Shown: piece after piece, positions 15,404 through 24,172 of the stretch
Layout of the letters: each line of letters begins with the position of its first letter
How positions within the stretch are numbered: the stretch's first letter is position 1
DNA from: QQUD01 sp039029915
Lineage (GTDB): Bacteria; Chloroflexota; Anaerolineae; Promineifilales; Promineifilaceae
Length of the DNA: 35,168 nucleotides
Reading direction: 5' to 3'
Assembly (NCBI GenBank): GCA_039029915.1
Contig: JBCCFD010000021.1
Location: 1-35,168, forward strand
The notes under the pieces: model-generated
Database searches by the model: none
The model's input: only the letters and a program-made list of their open reading frames with translations
Told to the model about the DNA's origin: nothing
Position numbers and translations under genes: made by a program

Positions 15404-17743
15404 ATGATCTCATATCAAACCGCGAACGAAAAAGAAGTTACAATTCTTATTGTTGAAGATGATAAAGATCTTCGAAGTGGCATTCAAGATGTTGTAGAAA
15501 CAACAGAATTCATTGACAATGATACACATTATAATATCAATGTGCTCTGCGCCTCTGATGGACAAGCTGGGATTGATTTACTGGATACGACAATACCGGA
15601 TCTGATCATTTCAGATGTCATGATGCCCAAGATAACGGGCTTTCAATTTTTAGAATACACTCAATCTCGCGAAGATTTACTCCACATTCCATTTATTTTT
15701 TTAACCGCAAAGGATGATGCACACACCCAACACCAAGGGATGCTAAATGGTGCCTCTCTTTATTTGACTAAACCGTTTGATTTTAAAATATTGATTGAGC
15801 ACATTCGCTCTCAATTAAAAAGAAGTTTTGCCTTACAAGGTGCCCAAGAACAGATTCATAAGTCGTTCAAAAAGCAAATCCTTAAAGTTTTGAACCATGA
15901 ATTTAGAACGCCGCTAACTTATGTAACCTCATACTCAGAGATGCTTACCTATCAAGCTGAGGAGCTCCAAACCATTGAAGGGTATCAAGAGCATTTGCGA
16001 GGGATTCAAGTTGGATGTGTTCGGCTTTCAAAACTTATTGATGATTTTATTGTGGTGATGGACCTCAATTCTGGGGAAGCAAAGGAAGCCTTTGCCAGCC
16101 AAACTGATATTATTTCCGATCATAGTTCGATTGTTATCCAAGCCCTTGATCATTTTGAAGTTGAAATTGAACAGCAGAATGTGGAAATTGAGCTCAATAT
16201 CCCTAAAGGATTGCCAACGATTGTTGGTGTTCGCCAGCAAATTGTAAATATTTTTATTCGTCTGTTGGATAATGCGCTGAAATTTACACAGGACATCAAA
16301 AATCGTCCGAAGATTCAAATAAACGCCCATCAACCTGACAACGAGCTACATTTTATTGTTGCTGATAATGGCCAGGGAATGCCGTTAAACATTGTCGATA
16401 ATATTTTTGATTTGTTTTACCAATATAATCGGGATATTCAGGAGCAGCAAGGGGCTGGGGTTGGGCTAAATATTGTTTCTCAATTGATGAAGCTTCATAA
16501 CGGCCGTATTGAGCTGCATACTCAGGAAGATGTTGGCAGCACGTTTACATTAATTTTCCCCGTTAACGATCGGATTTCTTCTCATAACTTATCTGACTGG
16601 GATAAATGCCAGGCGACCATCTTGGTCGTAGAAGATGATCCCAACCTTTTAGATGGTCTTCAAGATTTACTTGAAACCATTGAGGGTAAATATAGGCTTA
16701 ACGTTTTAAAAGCAACCAATGGACTTGAAGGATTAGAACAGCTAAAGTTGCAGCTTCCAGACCTCATAATTTCTGACATCATGATGCCCAAAATGTCGGG
16801 ATATGAATTTTTACAACAGGTACGCAAGAAACCTGAGTGGCTACATATTCCCGTTATTTTTCTAACAGCCAAAGGAAAGCTACCTGATAAAGATAAAGCG
16901 TATATCATGGGGGTGGATGAATATATCACCAAGCCATATGATAGTTCGCTATTATTAAGCTATGTGGAATCTCAGTTGGATAAGCGATTTGCCCTGCAAA
17001 AAATTGTTGAGCAAGATATTGACTCCCTCAAAAAATCAATCCTTAACTTGATAACGCCAAACCTTCGCCAGCCTATCTCATTTGTTAATCAATATGTGGA
17101 GCAATTAAAGGATTCCGTCGAAACCGTCGAAACCGAAGAGGAATTTGTTAAATCGCTTCAGGGGATTCAAACCGGTAGCGAATGGTTAAATCGCTTAATC
17201 GATGATTTTATGTCTCTTGCTGAATTGAAAACCGATGAGGCAAAAGATACCTATAAATTACAATCTCAAAAAATCCCGAACTTTGGTATTGTCATTTCTG
17301 ACTTCTTTCGGATGAATTCAGCAAAATTTGAATCTGAGGGCATACAAATTGTTCTAGAAGCAATTGACACACAAGTCCCCGCTATTTATGGAAATATCGG
17401 GCAGATTTTAAATAGCTTTAATCGGTTGATTGAAGTTGGCGTAAAGCAATGTGAACAATTCGACCCACCATTAAAGATTGTCTTATCAGTTGAGGAACAA
17501 AGCCCGAATGTGGTCATAAATTTGCTTTTTAATGCAGCTTTGCCTCAGGATGTGGCAAATACGATGCAGCGGATTTTAGACATAAAAAATGATAATGTTG
17601 ACCTATTCCGATCTTTTGAATTCGCGCCAGATTTGAGCATAGCCCAAGGTTATATTGCCCTGCATGGCGGGCACATCAATCTCAAAAAGACCTTCGAGGA
17701 AAAGTTTGCTTTCTCCATTTCTTTGCCTATTACTAATAAATAA
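15404..17743 (+). CDS. REC-HisKA-HATPase-REC-pseudokinase signalling protein
   Basis: A soluble 779-residue protein built as a tandem duplication. The first half is a receiver (acidic pair EDD 18-20, phospho-acceptor Asp71, Lys123) followed by a histidine kinase (H-box NHEFRTP with His165, N-box LLDNALKFT with Asn290, DNGQG at 321-325, GAGVGLN at 350-356). The second half is again a receiver (Asp458, Lys510) followed by a recognisable but degenerate kinase. The H-box aligns as TPNLRQP with Pro552 where His should be, the N-box Asn is gone, and the DxGxG loop is replaced by LLFNAALP. The second kinase half should therefore neither bind ATP normally nor autophosphorylate. There are no membrane helices, so input must come by phosphotransfer or protein contact. 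No cognate partner gene is adjacent. Confidence 0.88.
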   Translation: MISYQTANEKEVTILIVEDDKDLRSGIQDVVETTEFIDNDTHYNINVLCASDGQAGIDLLDTTIPDLIISDVMMPKITGFQFLEYTQSREDLLHIPFIFLTAKDDAHTQHQGMLNGASLYLTKPFDFKILIEHIRSQLKRSFALQGAQEQIHKSFKKQILKVLNHEFRTPLTYVTSYSEMLTYQAEELQTIEGYQEHLRGIQVGCVRLSKLIDDFIVVMDLNSGEAKEAFASQTDIISDHSSIVIQALDHFEVEIEQQNVEIELNIPKGLPTIVGVRQQIVNIFIRLLDNALKFTQDIKNRPKIQINAHQPDNELHFIVADNGQGMPLNIVDNIFDLFYQYNRDIQEQQGAGVGLNIVSQLMKLHNGRIELHTQEDVGSTFTLIFPVNDRISSHNLSDWDKCQATILVVEDDPNLLDGLQDLLETIEGKYRLNVLKATNGLEGLEQLKLQLPDLIISDIMMPKMSGYEFLQQVRKKPEWLHIPVIFLTAKGKLPDKDKAYIMGVDEYITKPYDSSLLLSYVESQLDKRFALQKIVEQDIDSLKKSILNLITPNLRQPISFVNQYVEQLKDSVETVETEEEFVKSLQGIQTGSEWLNRLIDDFMSLAELKTDEAKDTYKLQSQKIPNFGIVISDFFRMNSAKFESEGIQIVLEAIDTQVPAIYGNIGQILNSFNRLIEVGVKQCEQFDPPLKIVLSVEEQSPNVVINLLFNAALPQDVANTMQRILDIKNDNVDLFRSFEFAPDLSIAQGYIALHGGHINLKKTFEEKFAFSISLPITNK

Positions 17744-18200
17744 TATATGAGCTAAATGTTTTACCTGAACAACTCCTATTCTCATCCTTTTAAATCCTGT
17801 CGCATTGATTTACAATAATCATAATTCCAGTAGTAATCATCTTCTGGGTTTGTTTACTAAACTGCAGCTTTCATCAAACAAATTCGTGAAGTTTGGCAGG
17901 TTGCTAAGTACAGCCAAATATATTTTGATGGGTACCGCTCGATTTGAGCTAAACTGCAAAGCAAACAAAAATTCATCATATCTATCGAATTTTTTTTGCA
18001 TTTAGTAGTCCGCCAAACCTTTTTTGATGAGGGAAAATAGCTACGATTACTTGAAGGTGCGCCAAACTTACCCGTCAATATGGTTTGACACACCTTTAGG
18101 CTCTGTTTACATTTGAAGCAATAAAAAAAAGGTTTCAATATCTCTAAATGTCAATAGACCTCAACCATTTCCCAAGATAAATATTTAAGGAGAATCATTA
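17744..18200. other. 457-base AT-rich intergenic region
   Basis: I see no convincing gene here; short frames on both strands lack ribosome binding sites. It holds an inverted repeat (18054-18067 with 18083-18096, AAGGTGCGCCAAAC against GTTTGACACACCTT). This pairs over 14 positions if two G-U pairs on the minus strand are allowed. The word GTTTGGC/GCCAAAC appears several times (17889, 18011, 18061). A weak promoter candidate for pspA is TTGAAG (18113) - 17 - CAATAT (18136). AAGGAG (18189-18194) is the ribosome binding site of the next gene. Confidence 0.6.
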
Positions 18201-18938
18201 ATGGCTTCCATATTAGAAAAAACTCAAACGCTTATTCAAGCTAATCTTCATGCGATGGTGGATAAAGCACTTGAGAAAAATTCGGTTGCTGTCATGAAGC
18301 AGTATATTCGTGATGCTGAAAAGAATTTGGATGAATTAGAAAAGGCGACGGCAACGGTAGGTGGCGAAGTCAAAACGATGGAGCGTAAATACAAAGAGTA
18401 TAAGAAAAAAGCTGATCAAATTGATCGCAATATTGATACGCTCTTGATGCAAGGTAAAACAGATTTGGCACGGGCAGCCCAAACTGAACTCAACACCAAC
18501 CGCCGTTTACAAGAACAGTATCATGAACAGTGGGTTCGCCAACAAAAAGAGTTTGAAGCGCTGAAAAATGCCCGTTTGAAATTACAGGCTAAGTTAAGAA
18601 CTATCCGTGAAGAACAGCGTGAACTTGAAGCATTGATGCGTTTGGCTAAATCTAAGGAAACGACAGTTAAAGCAATTAAGAGCTTGGATGATTTGACCGG
18701 CGCTGGCGATGCCGACATTGCTCGTCTTGGTGAATCAATTCGCTCTCGTTTAGATCGCGCTACGGCCGAAAGTGAAATGTACGCTGATCGTCTGGATAAT
18801 CAAATGGATGATGTGTTGGGTAAATCTGAAATTGATTTGCAGTTAGAAGAGCGCAAACGACGTTTAGGTCTTTCCGAACCAGCCCCATCGATGGATCTTG
18901 GCGAAGAAAGCGAATCAGTTGAAGCCTCTGATATTTAG
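18201..18938 (+). CDS. pspA: PspA/IM30 (Vipp1) family protein
   Basis: A 245-residue, almost entirely helical protein. Its N-terminal amphipathic helix (MASILEKTQTLIQANLHAMVD) and the following coiled coil (VMKQYIRDAEKNLDELEKA, then ERKYKEYKKKADQ) match the PspA/IM30 family. These ESCRT-III-like proteins bind stressed or stored-curvature membranes on the cytoplasmic side and stabilise them. AAGGAG stands ahead of ATG 18201. The length (222 in E. coli, somewhat more in Vipp1) is normal, with an acidic Ser/Glu-rich tail. It is followed on the same strand by two membrane proteins, so it may be the lead gene of an envelope-stress operon. No PspB, PspC or PspF is visible. Confidence 0.88.
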   Translation: MASILEKTQTLIQANLHAMVDKALEKNSVAVMKQYIRDAEKNLDELEKATATVGGEVKTMERKYKEYKKKADQIDRNIDTLLMQGKTDLARAAQTELNTNRRLQEQYHEQWVRQQKEFEALKNARLKLQAKLRTIREEQRELEALMRLAKSKETTVKAIKSLDDLTGAGDADIARLGESIRSRLDRATAESEMYADRLDNQMDDVLGKSEIDLQLEERKRRLGLSEPAPSMDLGEESESVEASDI

Positions 18939-18992
18939 GCAGCCAGTGAATGATCGTAGGGTAGAGGTGCGCCTTTACCCTACTGAGGCGAT

Positions 18993-20273
18993 ATGAATTC
19001 GTCACAAGCAGATGATTTTGTCAAGCGGGGAGTTGAAGCACTAAAGGCTGGCGATAAAGACGAGGCAAGGCGTCTTCTTCTTCAAGTTGTTGAAAACGAT
19101 GAAGGTCATGAACTGGCGTGGTTGTGGCTGAGTGCGGCTGTTAGAGATAAAGAAGACAAGATTGTTTGCTTAGAAAATGTTTTAACGCTTAACCCGCAAA
19201 ACAAAAAAGCTCTAAAGGGATTGGCGAAACTCAAAGGGGCCTCCTCTACAAATTCAAGACAAATTGTAAGACGCGAGTTAACGCCACTGTCGGGTGCGCA
19301 AGCGATTCTTTTCCCTGAGCGACAGGTGATGGAGTGGGAATGGAAAGACCCCACAACGGCCGTTTCTCAGGCAAAGACCGTCGGGTATCGCGCCAAAACG
19401 GCGTATGATGATGTGTGGAGCCGAAACGCTGAAATTTGTCCCTACTGCGCCACAGAAACCGTCGCTGAGGATAAACGGTGTCCGCTGTGTAAACGGCCGT
19501 TATTCATAAAGCAGTTTCGATATGCCAAGACAACCCCTAACGTCACCCTCTATTGGGTGCTGCTTCTCGGTTTAGCAAATATTAACCTGATTCAGGTGAT
19601 CTTTGATTTTATTTACTGGGCCGATATCGTGGGTGTTCTCATTAACATCTTGCTGGTTGGCTTATTTTTAACTGTTGCGATTGGCAGCATGCTGCGCCAA
19701 TTTTGGGCCTTTATTACCTCTCAGATTCTTTTGATTATTGTGCTGTTTTTAGCTGGCGTGGAGGCGTTTTTCTCATTTCGGCTTGTATCAAATCGATTTC
19801 CTCCCTTTGACCCCGCGATTACTCGGTTTATTGAGAGCTTAGGCAGCGGCTTTGATAGTTTTTTAAATCAGTTTGAAATTGGGGGCGCCGTTATTGCGCT
19901 GATCTTGGCAATTTTCTTTTTGGCGCCTGATTTTGAAAAAATTAATTTACGTCTCATCGCTCAATCAAAAGACGGCTTACCAAACGGGGCGGATTATCAT
20001 TTGAAAGCTAAGCGTTCAGTGGAATTAGGACAGTGGGCAACGGCCGTTAAACATTGGCAGCGTGCCGCCGCTAAGGAACCTCATCGCCTTTTATTTTTGC
20101 AGAATTTGGCGAACGCCTATCTGCACCTCAATTTCTTTCAACGAAGCTTAGACGTGTTACAATCAGCAAAGCAACTAACGACAAATCAATCGAAAAAAGA
20201 AGTGATTCAAAAACAGATAGACAATGCGACCGCCAAACAGGTGGCCTATGCACAAAAAATGGAGCATAAATAG
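18993..20273 (+). CDS. TPR - zinc ribbon - membrane - TPR protein
   Basis: A 426-residue protein with a TPR-like pair at residues 6-80 (GVEALKAGDKDEARRLLLQVV, then ENVLTLNPQNKKALKGLAKL). A zinc ribbon follows at 149-166 (CPYC and CPLC), then four membrane helices between about 183 and 315, and a C-terminal TPR-like segment (DYHLKAKRSVELGQWATAVKHW). Both soluble ends should face the cytoplasm if the helix count is even. TGAGGCG ahead of ATG 18993 supports the start. It lies 54 bases after pspA and runs into the next membrane protein, so a function with PspA in membrane maintenance is plausible. I do not know a characterised homologue. Confidence 0.8.
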   Translation: MNSSQADDFVKRGVEALKAGDKDEARRLLLQVVENDEGHELAWLWLSAAVRDKEDKIVCLENVLTLNPQNKKALKGLAKLKGASSTNSRQIVRRELTPLSGAQAILFPERQVMEWEWKDPTTAVSQAKTVGYRAKTAYDDVWSRNAEICPYCATETVAEDKRCPLCKRPLFIKQFRYAKTTPNVTLYWVLLLGLANINLIQVIFDFIYWADIVGVLINILLVGLFLTVAIGSMLRQFWAFITSQILLIIVLFLAGVEAFFSFRLVSNRFPPFDPAITRFIESLGSGFDSFLNQFEIGGAVIALILAIFFLAPDFEKINLRLIAQSKDGLPNGADYHLKAKRSVELGQWATAVKHWQRAAAKEPHRLLFLQNLANAYLHLNFFQRSLDVLQSAKQLTTNQSKKEVIQKQIDNATAKQVAYAQKMEHK

Positions 20274-20280
20274 CAATCGC

Positions 20281-21108
20281 ATGGCAGAAGGAAAAGAAGC
20301 ATTAGAAAAACAGGTTCAAAGAGCCATCTTTCAAGAATCAATTTTCCGAACAGAGAGCGCATTAGCTATTGCTTTCTTTATTATCATGACTGTTCTGTCC
20401 GCTTTAGGATTTTTGCCCTCCTTTTTAGACTTTTTCCCAGCGTGGGGGTGGTTGGGCTTAGGGGCAATCGTCGAGGCAGCCCTCGTCTATAGCAGTATTA
20501 CCGATCCCGATTTTGGGGCAGAAGTAGCCGCCAAGCTGCTCCAAACAAACTTCGAACCGGGAAGAATAAGAGACAAAAAAATTAACGAAGGGATTCGCCA
20601 AGCGCTTGATTATCGCAGCCGAATTGAGAAAGCCATTCGCGAGCGGTCCGACTCAATGCTGAAGGATGAATTAAGCCAAACGGCCAGTCAGATCGATGAT
20701 TGGCTGGAAAATATGTACGATTTAGCCAATCGAATCGATCGGTATCAGCGAGATCAGAAAATATTAGAGCGAGATCGGCAGCGCAATAACTCGCGTATTA
20801 GACAGCTCAGACAGCAGTTGCAGTCAGAGCGGAATGAGGCTGTTAAGTCGCAAGTCGCCTCTACCTTAGAAAGTATGGAGCGTCAGCAGGAAACGATTCG
20901 CTCGTTAGATGACACAATTAAGCGGGCGCGGCTGCAGTTTGAAAACTCACTGGTTCATTTGGGCACTATTTACTCACAAACGGTTCTTTTTGATGCCAAA
21001 GATATTGATAGCGGTCGAGCACGTCGACTCCGGCAAGAGATCGCCGATGAAGTGATTGAACTTAATGATGTGCTGACGGCTATGGATGAAGTTTACGCTG
21101 AAGGATAG
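20281..21108 (+). CDS. membrane protein with long coiled coil
   Basis: A 275-residue protein from ATG 20281, seven bases after the preceding stop. An in-frame upstream start at 20224 would overlap the previous gene by 50 bases and is less likely. Two hydrophobic helices (about residues 26-46 and 54-72) are followed by about 200 residues of charged helix and coiled coil (for example DQKILERDRQRNNSRIRQLRQ). No catalytic motif is present. The arrangement, a membrane hairpin with a cytoplasmic coiled coil, fits a partner for the coiled-coil PspA encoded in the same run. That is inference from position and architecture only. Confidence 0.75.
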   Translation: MAEGKEALEKQVQRAIFQESIFRTESALAIAFFIIMTVLSALGFLPSFLDFFPAWGWLGLGAIVEAALVYSSITDPDFGAEVAAKLLQTNFEPGRIRDKKINEGIRQALDYRSRIEKAIRERSDSMLKDELSQTASQIDDWLENMYDLANRIDRYQRDQKILERDRQRNNSRIRQLRQQLQSERNEAVKSQVASTLESMERQQETIRSLDDTIKRARLQFENSLVHLGTIYSQTVLFDAKDIDSGRARRLRQEIADEVIELNDVLTAMDEVYAEG

Positions 21109-21120
21109 GCAATCTCAAGG

Positions 21121-21149
21121 TTGCAAAATTGGGTTCGGTCTGTTAATAT
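21121..21149 (+). promoter_or_regulatory. promoter for rplI
   Basis: TTGCAA (21121-21126), 17 bases, and TAATAT (21144-21149) form a reasonable sigma70-type promoter about 43 bases ahead of the bL9 start at 21192. A TGGAG-like ribosome binding site is present at 21178-21182. Confidence 0.5.
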
Positions 21150-21191
21150 TCTTGGCTGCAAAATTTCAAGATTGATATGGAGTAATCAGCT

Positions 21192-21737
21192 ATGAAAGTG
21201 CTGTTAAAAGAAGATGTAGATAATTTAGGTTACGCGGGCGAGGTGCACAATGTAAGTGCAGGCTTCGGCCGTAATTTCTTGATTCCAAAAGGGTTTGCCG
21301 TTGTTGCATCTGACGGTGTAATGAAGCAAGCTGAAGTATGGCGTCGCAAAGCAGAAGCCCGTCGTGAACAAATTCGTTCTGAGCATGAAGCTTTGGCTGC
21401 TCGCATTACCGGCTTGGTGCTCTCATTTGAAGCTCGCGCTGGGGACAACGGCCGTTTATTTGGGTCCATTACCACCTCGCAAATTGCTGACGAAATGAAT
21501 GAGTCACTGGGTACCGATATCGATCGGCGTAAAGTGGGGATTGAACCACTTCGTCAATTGGGTGAACATAAAGTTGTGGTGCGTTTGAGCGGTGAATTCC
21601 AACCCGAAATGACCGTTAATATCACCAGCGAAGATGCAGAAGACGAACTGCCAGAAGAGTTGACGACCCCAGTTGAAATGAATGCTGGTGAAGAAGATGC
21701 CACTTCTGAAGAAGAGGCTGCTTCTGAAGAAGAGTAA
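21192..21737 (+). CDS. rplI: 50S ribosomal protein bL9
   Basis: The N-terminus is unmistakably bL9: MKVLLKEDVDNLGYAGEVHN followed by VSAGFGRNFLIPKGFAV. A central helix (EVWRRKAEARREQIRSEHEAL) and the C-terminal domain (DNGRLFGSITTSQIADEM, then VVVRLSGEFQPEMTVNI) follow. The protein binds 23S rRNA at the base of the L1 stalk. At 181 residues it is about 30 longer than the usual 148, because of an acidic tail rich in Glu, Asp and Ser. The usual neighbours rpsF, ssb and rpsR are absent. One ACGGCCGT (21449-21456) encodes the NGR of the conserved DNGRLFGS motif. Confidence 0.97.
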   Translation: MKVLLKEDVDNLGYAGEVHNVSAGFGRNFLIPKGFAVVASDGVMKQAEVWRRKAEARREQIRSEHEALAARITGLVLSFEARAGDNGRLFGSITTSQIADEMNESLGTDIDRRKVGIEPLRQLGEHKVVVRLSGEFQPEMTVNITSEDAEDELPEELTTPVEMNAGEEDATSEEEAASEEE

Positions 21738-21747
21738 ATCACTCTAA

Positions 21748-22662
21748 ATGAATGAACTAGGGCACATTCTGAGGGAAGCCCGCGAGGCAAGAGGGCTTTC
21801 TCTTGCTGAGGTTGAATCAGAAACCCGCATTAATTCACGGTTTTTAGCCGCCCTAGAAGAGGGTGAATATCAAGCCTTGCCCACCCCCGTCCACGTACGG
21901 GGGTTTTTGCGTAATTACTCGCGATTTTTAGGGCTTGATCCACAACCGCTGTTAGATCGATATGCGATTAATCAAGAGCGGTATGATGAACCATCCCAAG
22001 CCTTTCAACTGCCTGAACCAGACCTAGTAGCCCATAAACCGTTAGATTTACCCCAAGGCCAACCCTTCTTTGATCCAGTTAATGTTGAAGTATCAACTCA
22101 AAGCCGCACGCCCGGTGGCGGTGGTGGGGAATCAGCAGTGCGCCTGGTGATTATTGTGGCGTTAATTGCCATGATTTATCTAATTATTAGTCAATTTCTG
22201 CCGCGACTCCTCAATAATCCCGCTGACAATCAAGCGGTTACGGAATCGTTTAACGAGCTTGTCACAGATTTGGTGAATATTAATGGTGATGAGGCAGATA
22301 CGGCCGTTGCTGACGCCACACCGGAAGTTGAACTACAGCCAAGCAGTGTTTTAACTTCAACCAGCCGAAATATTGCGCCCACGTCTGTGCCTACGCGTCC
22401 CAGTTTGCCAGCCACAATGGAGATTATCAATCTTCAGGTTGATATTACCGAACGCACCTTTATGGAAGTGACGGTTGATGGAGACACCGTGTTCAGCGGT
22501 ATCGCCCAAAGAGACGATAGTTTTGAATGGGTCGCAGACGAAGAGGTCATAATCCTCACGGGTAACGCCATTGGGGTCAATGTCACAATTAACGATGTAA
22601 ATATTGGCCGACTTGGTGAGCGCGGCCAGAATAGCGAAGATGTTTGGCGCACCACGAATTAA
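21748..22662 (+). CDS. RodZ-like helix-turn-helix transmembrane protein
   Basis: A 304-residue protein. The N-terminal HTH (LGHILREAREARGLSLAEVE, then SRFLAALEEGEYQALP, then RGFLRNYSRFLGLDP) is the RodZ-type domain. A membrane helix lies at about 131-151 (VRLVIIVALIAMIYLIISQFL), and a C-terminal extracytoplasmic beta domain resembles DUF4115 (ITERTFMEVTVDGDTVFSGIA, then GNAIGVNVTINDVNIGRLG). In known RodZ proteins the HTH binds MreB and links the rod-shape machinery to the membrane. No mreB is in this window, so a cell-shape role is expected from family but not shown by context. It starts 11 bases after the rplI stop and is followed by rimO, an order seen also in other phyla. Confidence 0.85.
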   Translation: MNELGHILREAREARGLSLAEVESETRINSRFLAALEEGEYQALPTPVHVRGFLRNYSRFLGLDPQPLLDRYAINQERYDEPSQAFQLPEPDLVAHKPLDLPQGQPFFDPVNVEVSTQSRTPGGGGGESAVRLVIIVALIAMIYLIISQFLPRLLNNPADNQAVTESFNELVTDLVNINGDEADTAVADATPEVELQPSSVLTSTSRNIAPTSVPTRPSLPATMEIINLQVDITERTFMEVTVDGDTVFSGIAQRDDSFEWVADEEVIILTGNAIGVNVTINDVNIGRLGERGQNSEDVWRTTN

Positions 22663-22768
22663 TGCCCTGTCGAGCATCATACGATGAGAAAGGTAATAAG
22701 CAGAACCTCAGGTCTGTCTCTATTTGCTATTTGGCATTCTTTGTTTAACGGAACAGTAATTACCAGCC

Positions 22769-24157
22769 ATGAGTAAACAAAAGAAGAAAAAACAATTTTA
22801 TCTACTCAGCCTTGGCTGTAGTAAAAATACGGTTGATTCCGAAAGTATGGCTGCTCTGCTGCAGAATTCTGGGTTCAATGGTGTAACAGATCCGAATGAT
22901 GCCTCAGTGTTATTAGTGAATACTTGTGGTTTTATTGAGGGTGCGCGTCAAGAATCTATCAATGCCTTACGCGAGCTTGCCGATATCAAAGGTAAAAATC
23001 AGTTACTGATTGCCGCAGGCTGTATGGCTCAGCGATACGGTAATGAAGTGGTGGAGTGGGCACCCGGTGTTGATGGCGTGATTGGCACTCGTCGCTGGAT
23101 GGACATTGTGCCATTCATTCGTAAACTCCGCCGCCGCAAGCACCCCAAACCGCTTTATCATTTACCCGAAGAAGCGACGACGGTCGGCAAAGATGAACGC
23201 GGCGTTTTGAGAACGGCCGTTCAGGGAGCCAGCGCGTATCTTAAAATTTCAGATGGGTGTAGACGGCCGTGTGCTTTTTGTGCCATCCCTCAGATTAAAG
23301 GAACGCATGTTAGCCGTCCTGTAGCTTCAATTGTGGCTGAGGCCGTGGCGCTGCAGGCTGCTGGTGTCAAAGAATTGATTATTATTGCTCAAGATAGTAC
23401 CGACTATGGGCATGATATTGGTCTTAAAAACGGTCTAAGCCATCTTCTCAAAGAAATTGCTAATGCCGCTCCCGACATTCCGTGGATTCGGCTCATGTAT
23501 GCTTATCCAGGATATGTGACCGATGAATTGATTGAAACGATGGCTACCACACCACAGATTGTTAGCTATCTTGATATTCCTTTGCAGCACGGGCACCGTG
23601 AGACCTTAAGAAGAATGCGCCGCCCATCTAATGTGGATTGGGTGTACCGCACCATTGAAAAATTACGCAATGCAATGCCTGACATCACGATACGCACCAC
23701 GTTCATTGTGGGGTACCCTGGCGAGACAGATGAAGAGTTTAACGGCCTGAAGCAGATGGTGAGCGATTTGCGATTTGATCGGGTGGGGGCCTTCACCTAC
23801 TCTTACGAAGCGTCAACACCGTCTGCGACCGCTTCATGGCAGGTTGAAGAGGCGGTCAAGCAGGCCCGCTTAGAAGAGCTAATGCAGCTACAACAGCCTA
23901 TTTCGCTTGCAAAGAATCAGGCGCAGGTTGGTAAAACGCTGCCTGTCCTCTTTGAAGGACACGGTGATAATGTGTCGATTGGGCGCACGTATCGAGATGC
24001 TCCCGAAATTGATGGCTTAGTCATTGTGCCGGGAGAATTGCCGCTGGGAGAAATGGTACCTATTCGTATTGATGGGGCGATGACATACGATCTAACCGGT
24101 GCCCCAGAGATAAGTATCCCACAAACGATCACACTGCCTTTATCTGCCGTTAATTAA
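22769..24157 (+). CDS. rimO: ribosomal protein uS12 methylthiotransferase RimO
   Basis: A 462-residue radical-SAM enzyme. The UPF0004 domain carries the three cluster cysteines Cys17 (LGCSKN), Cys53 (NTCGFI) and Cys85 (AAGCMAQ). The radical-SAM motif is Cys164-X3-Cys168-X2-Cys171 (CRRPCAFC). A C-terminal TRAM-like domain covers about residues 385-445. LGCSKNxVDSE and SDGCxRxCxFC followed by IPxIKGxxxSRP are characteristic of RimO rather than MiaB. It adds a methylthio group to the conserved Asp of ribosomal protein uS12. Length is normal. ACGGCCGT at 23263-23270 encodes part of the cluster loop, Arg165 (last base), Arg166, Pro167 and Cys168 (first base). Confidence 0.95.
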   Translation: MSKQKKKKQFYLLSLGCSKNTVDSESMAALLQNSGFNGVTDPNDASVLLVNTCGFIEGARQESINALRELADIKGKNQLLIAAGCMAQRYGNEVVEWAPGVDGVIGTRRWMDIVPFIRKLRRRKHPKPLYHLPEEATTVGKDERGVLRTAVQGASAYLKISDGCRRPCAFCAIPQIKGTHVSRPVASIVAEAVALQAAGVKELIIIAQDSTDYGHDIGLKNGLSHLLKEIANAAPDIPWIRLMYAYPGYVTDELIETMATTPQIVSYLDIPLQHGHRETLRRMRRPSNVDWVYRTIEKLRNAMPDITIRTTFIVGYPGETDEEFNGLKQMVSDLRFDRVGAFTYSYEASTPSATASWQVEEAVKQARLEELMQLQQPISLAKNQAQVGKTLPVLFEGHGDNVSIGRTYRDAPEIDGLVIVPGELPLGEMVPIRIDGAMTYDLTGAPEISIPQTITLPLSAVN

Positions 24158-24172
24158 CCGTTTTGCTCCGAG

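Noticed and set aside
17857..18138. 93-codon Cys-rich frame on the minus strand of the spacer before pspA
   Set aside because: It has no Shine-Dalgarno sequence, random-looking composition typical of AT-rich spacer, and no recognisable domain. The plus-strand frame at 17805-18005 fails for the same reasons.
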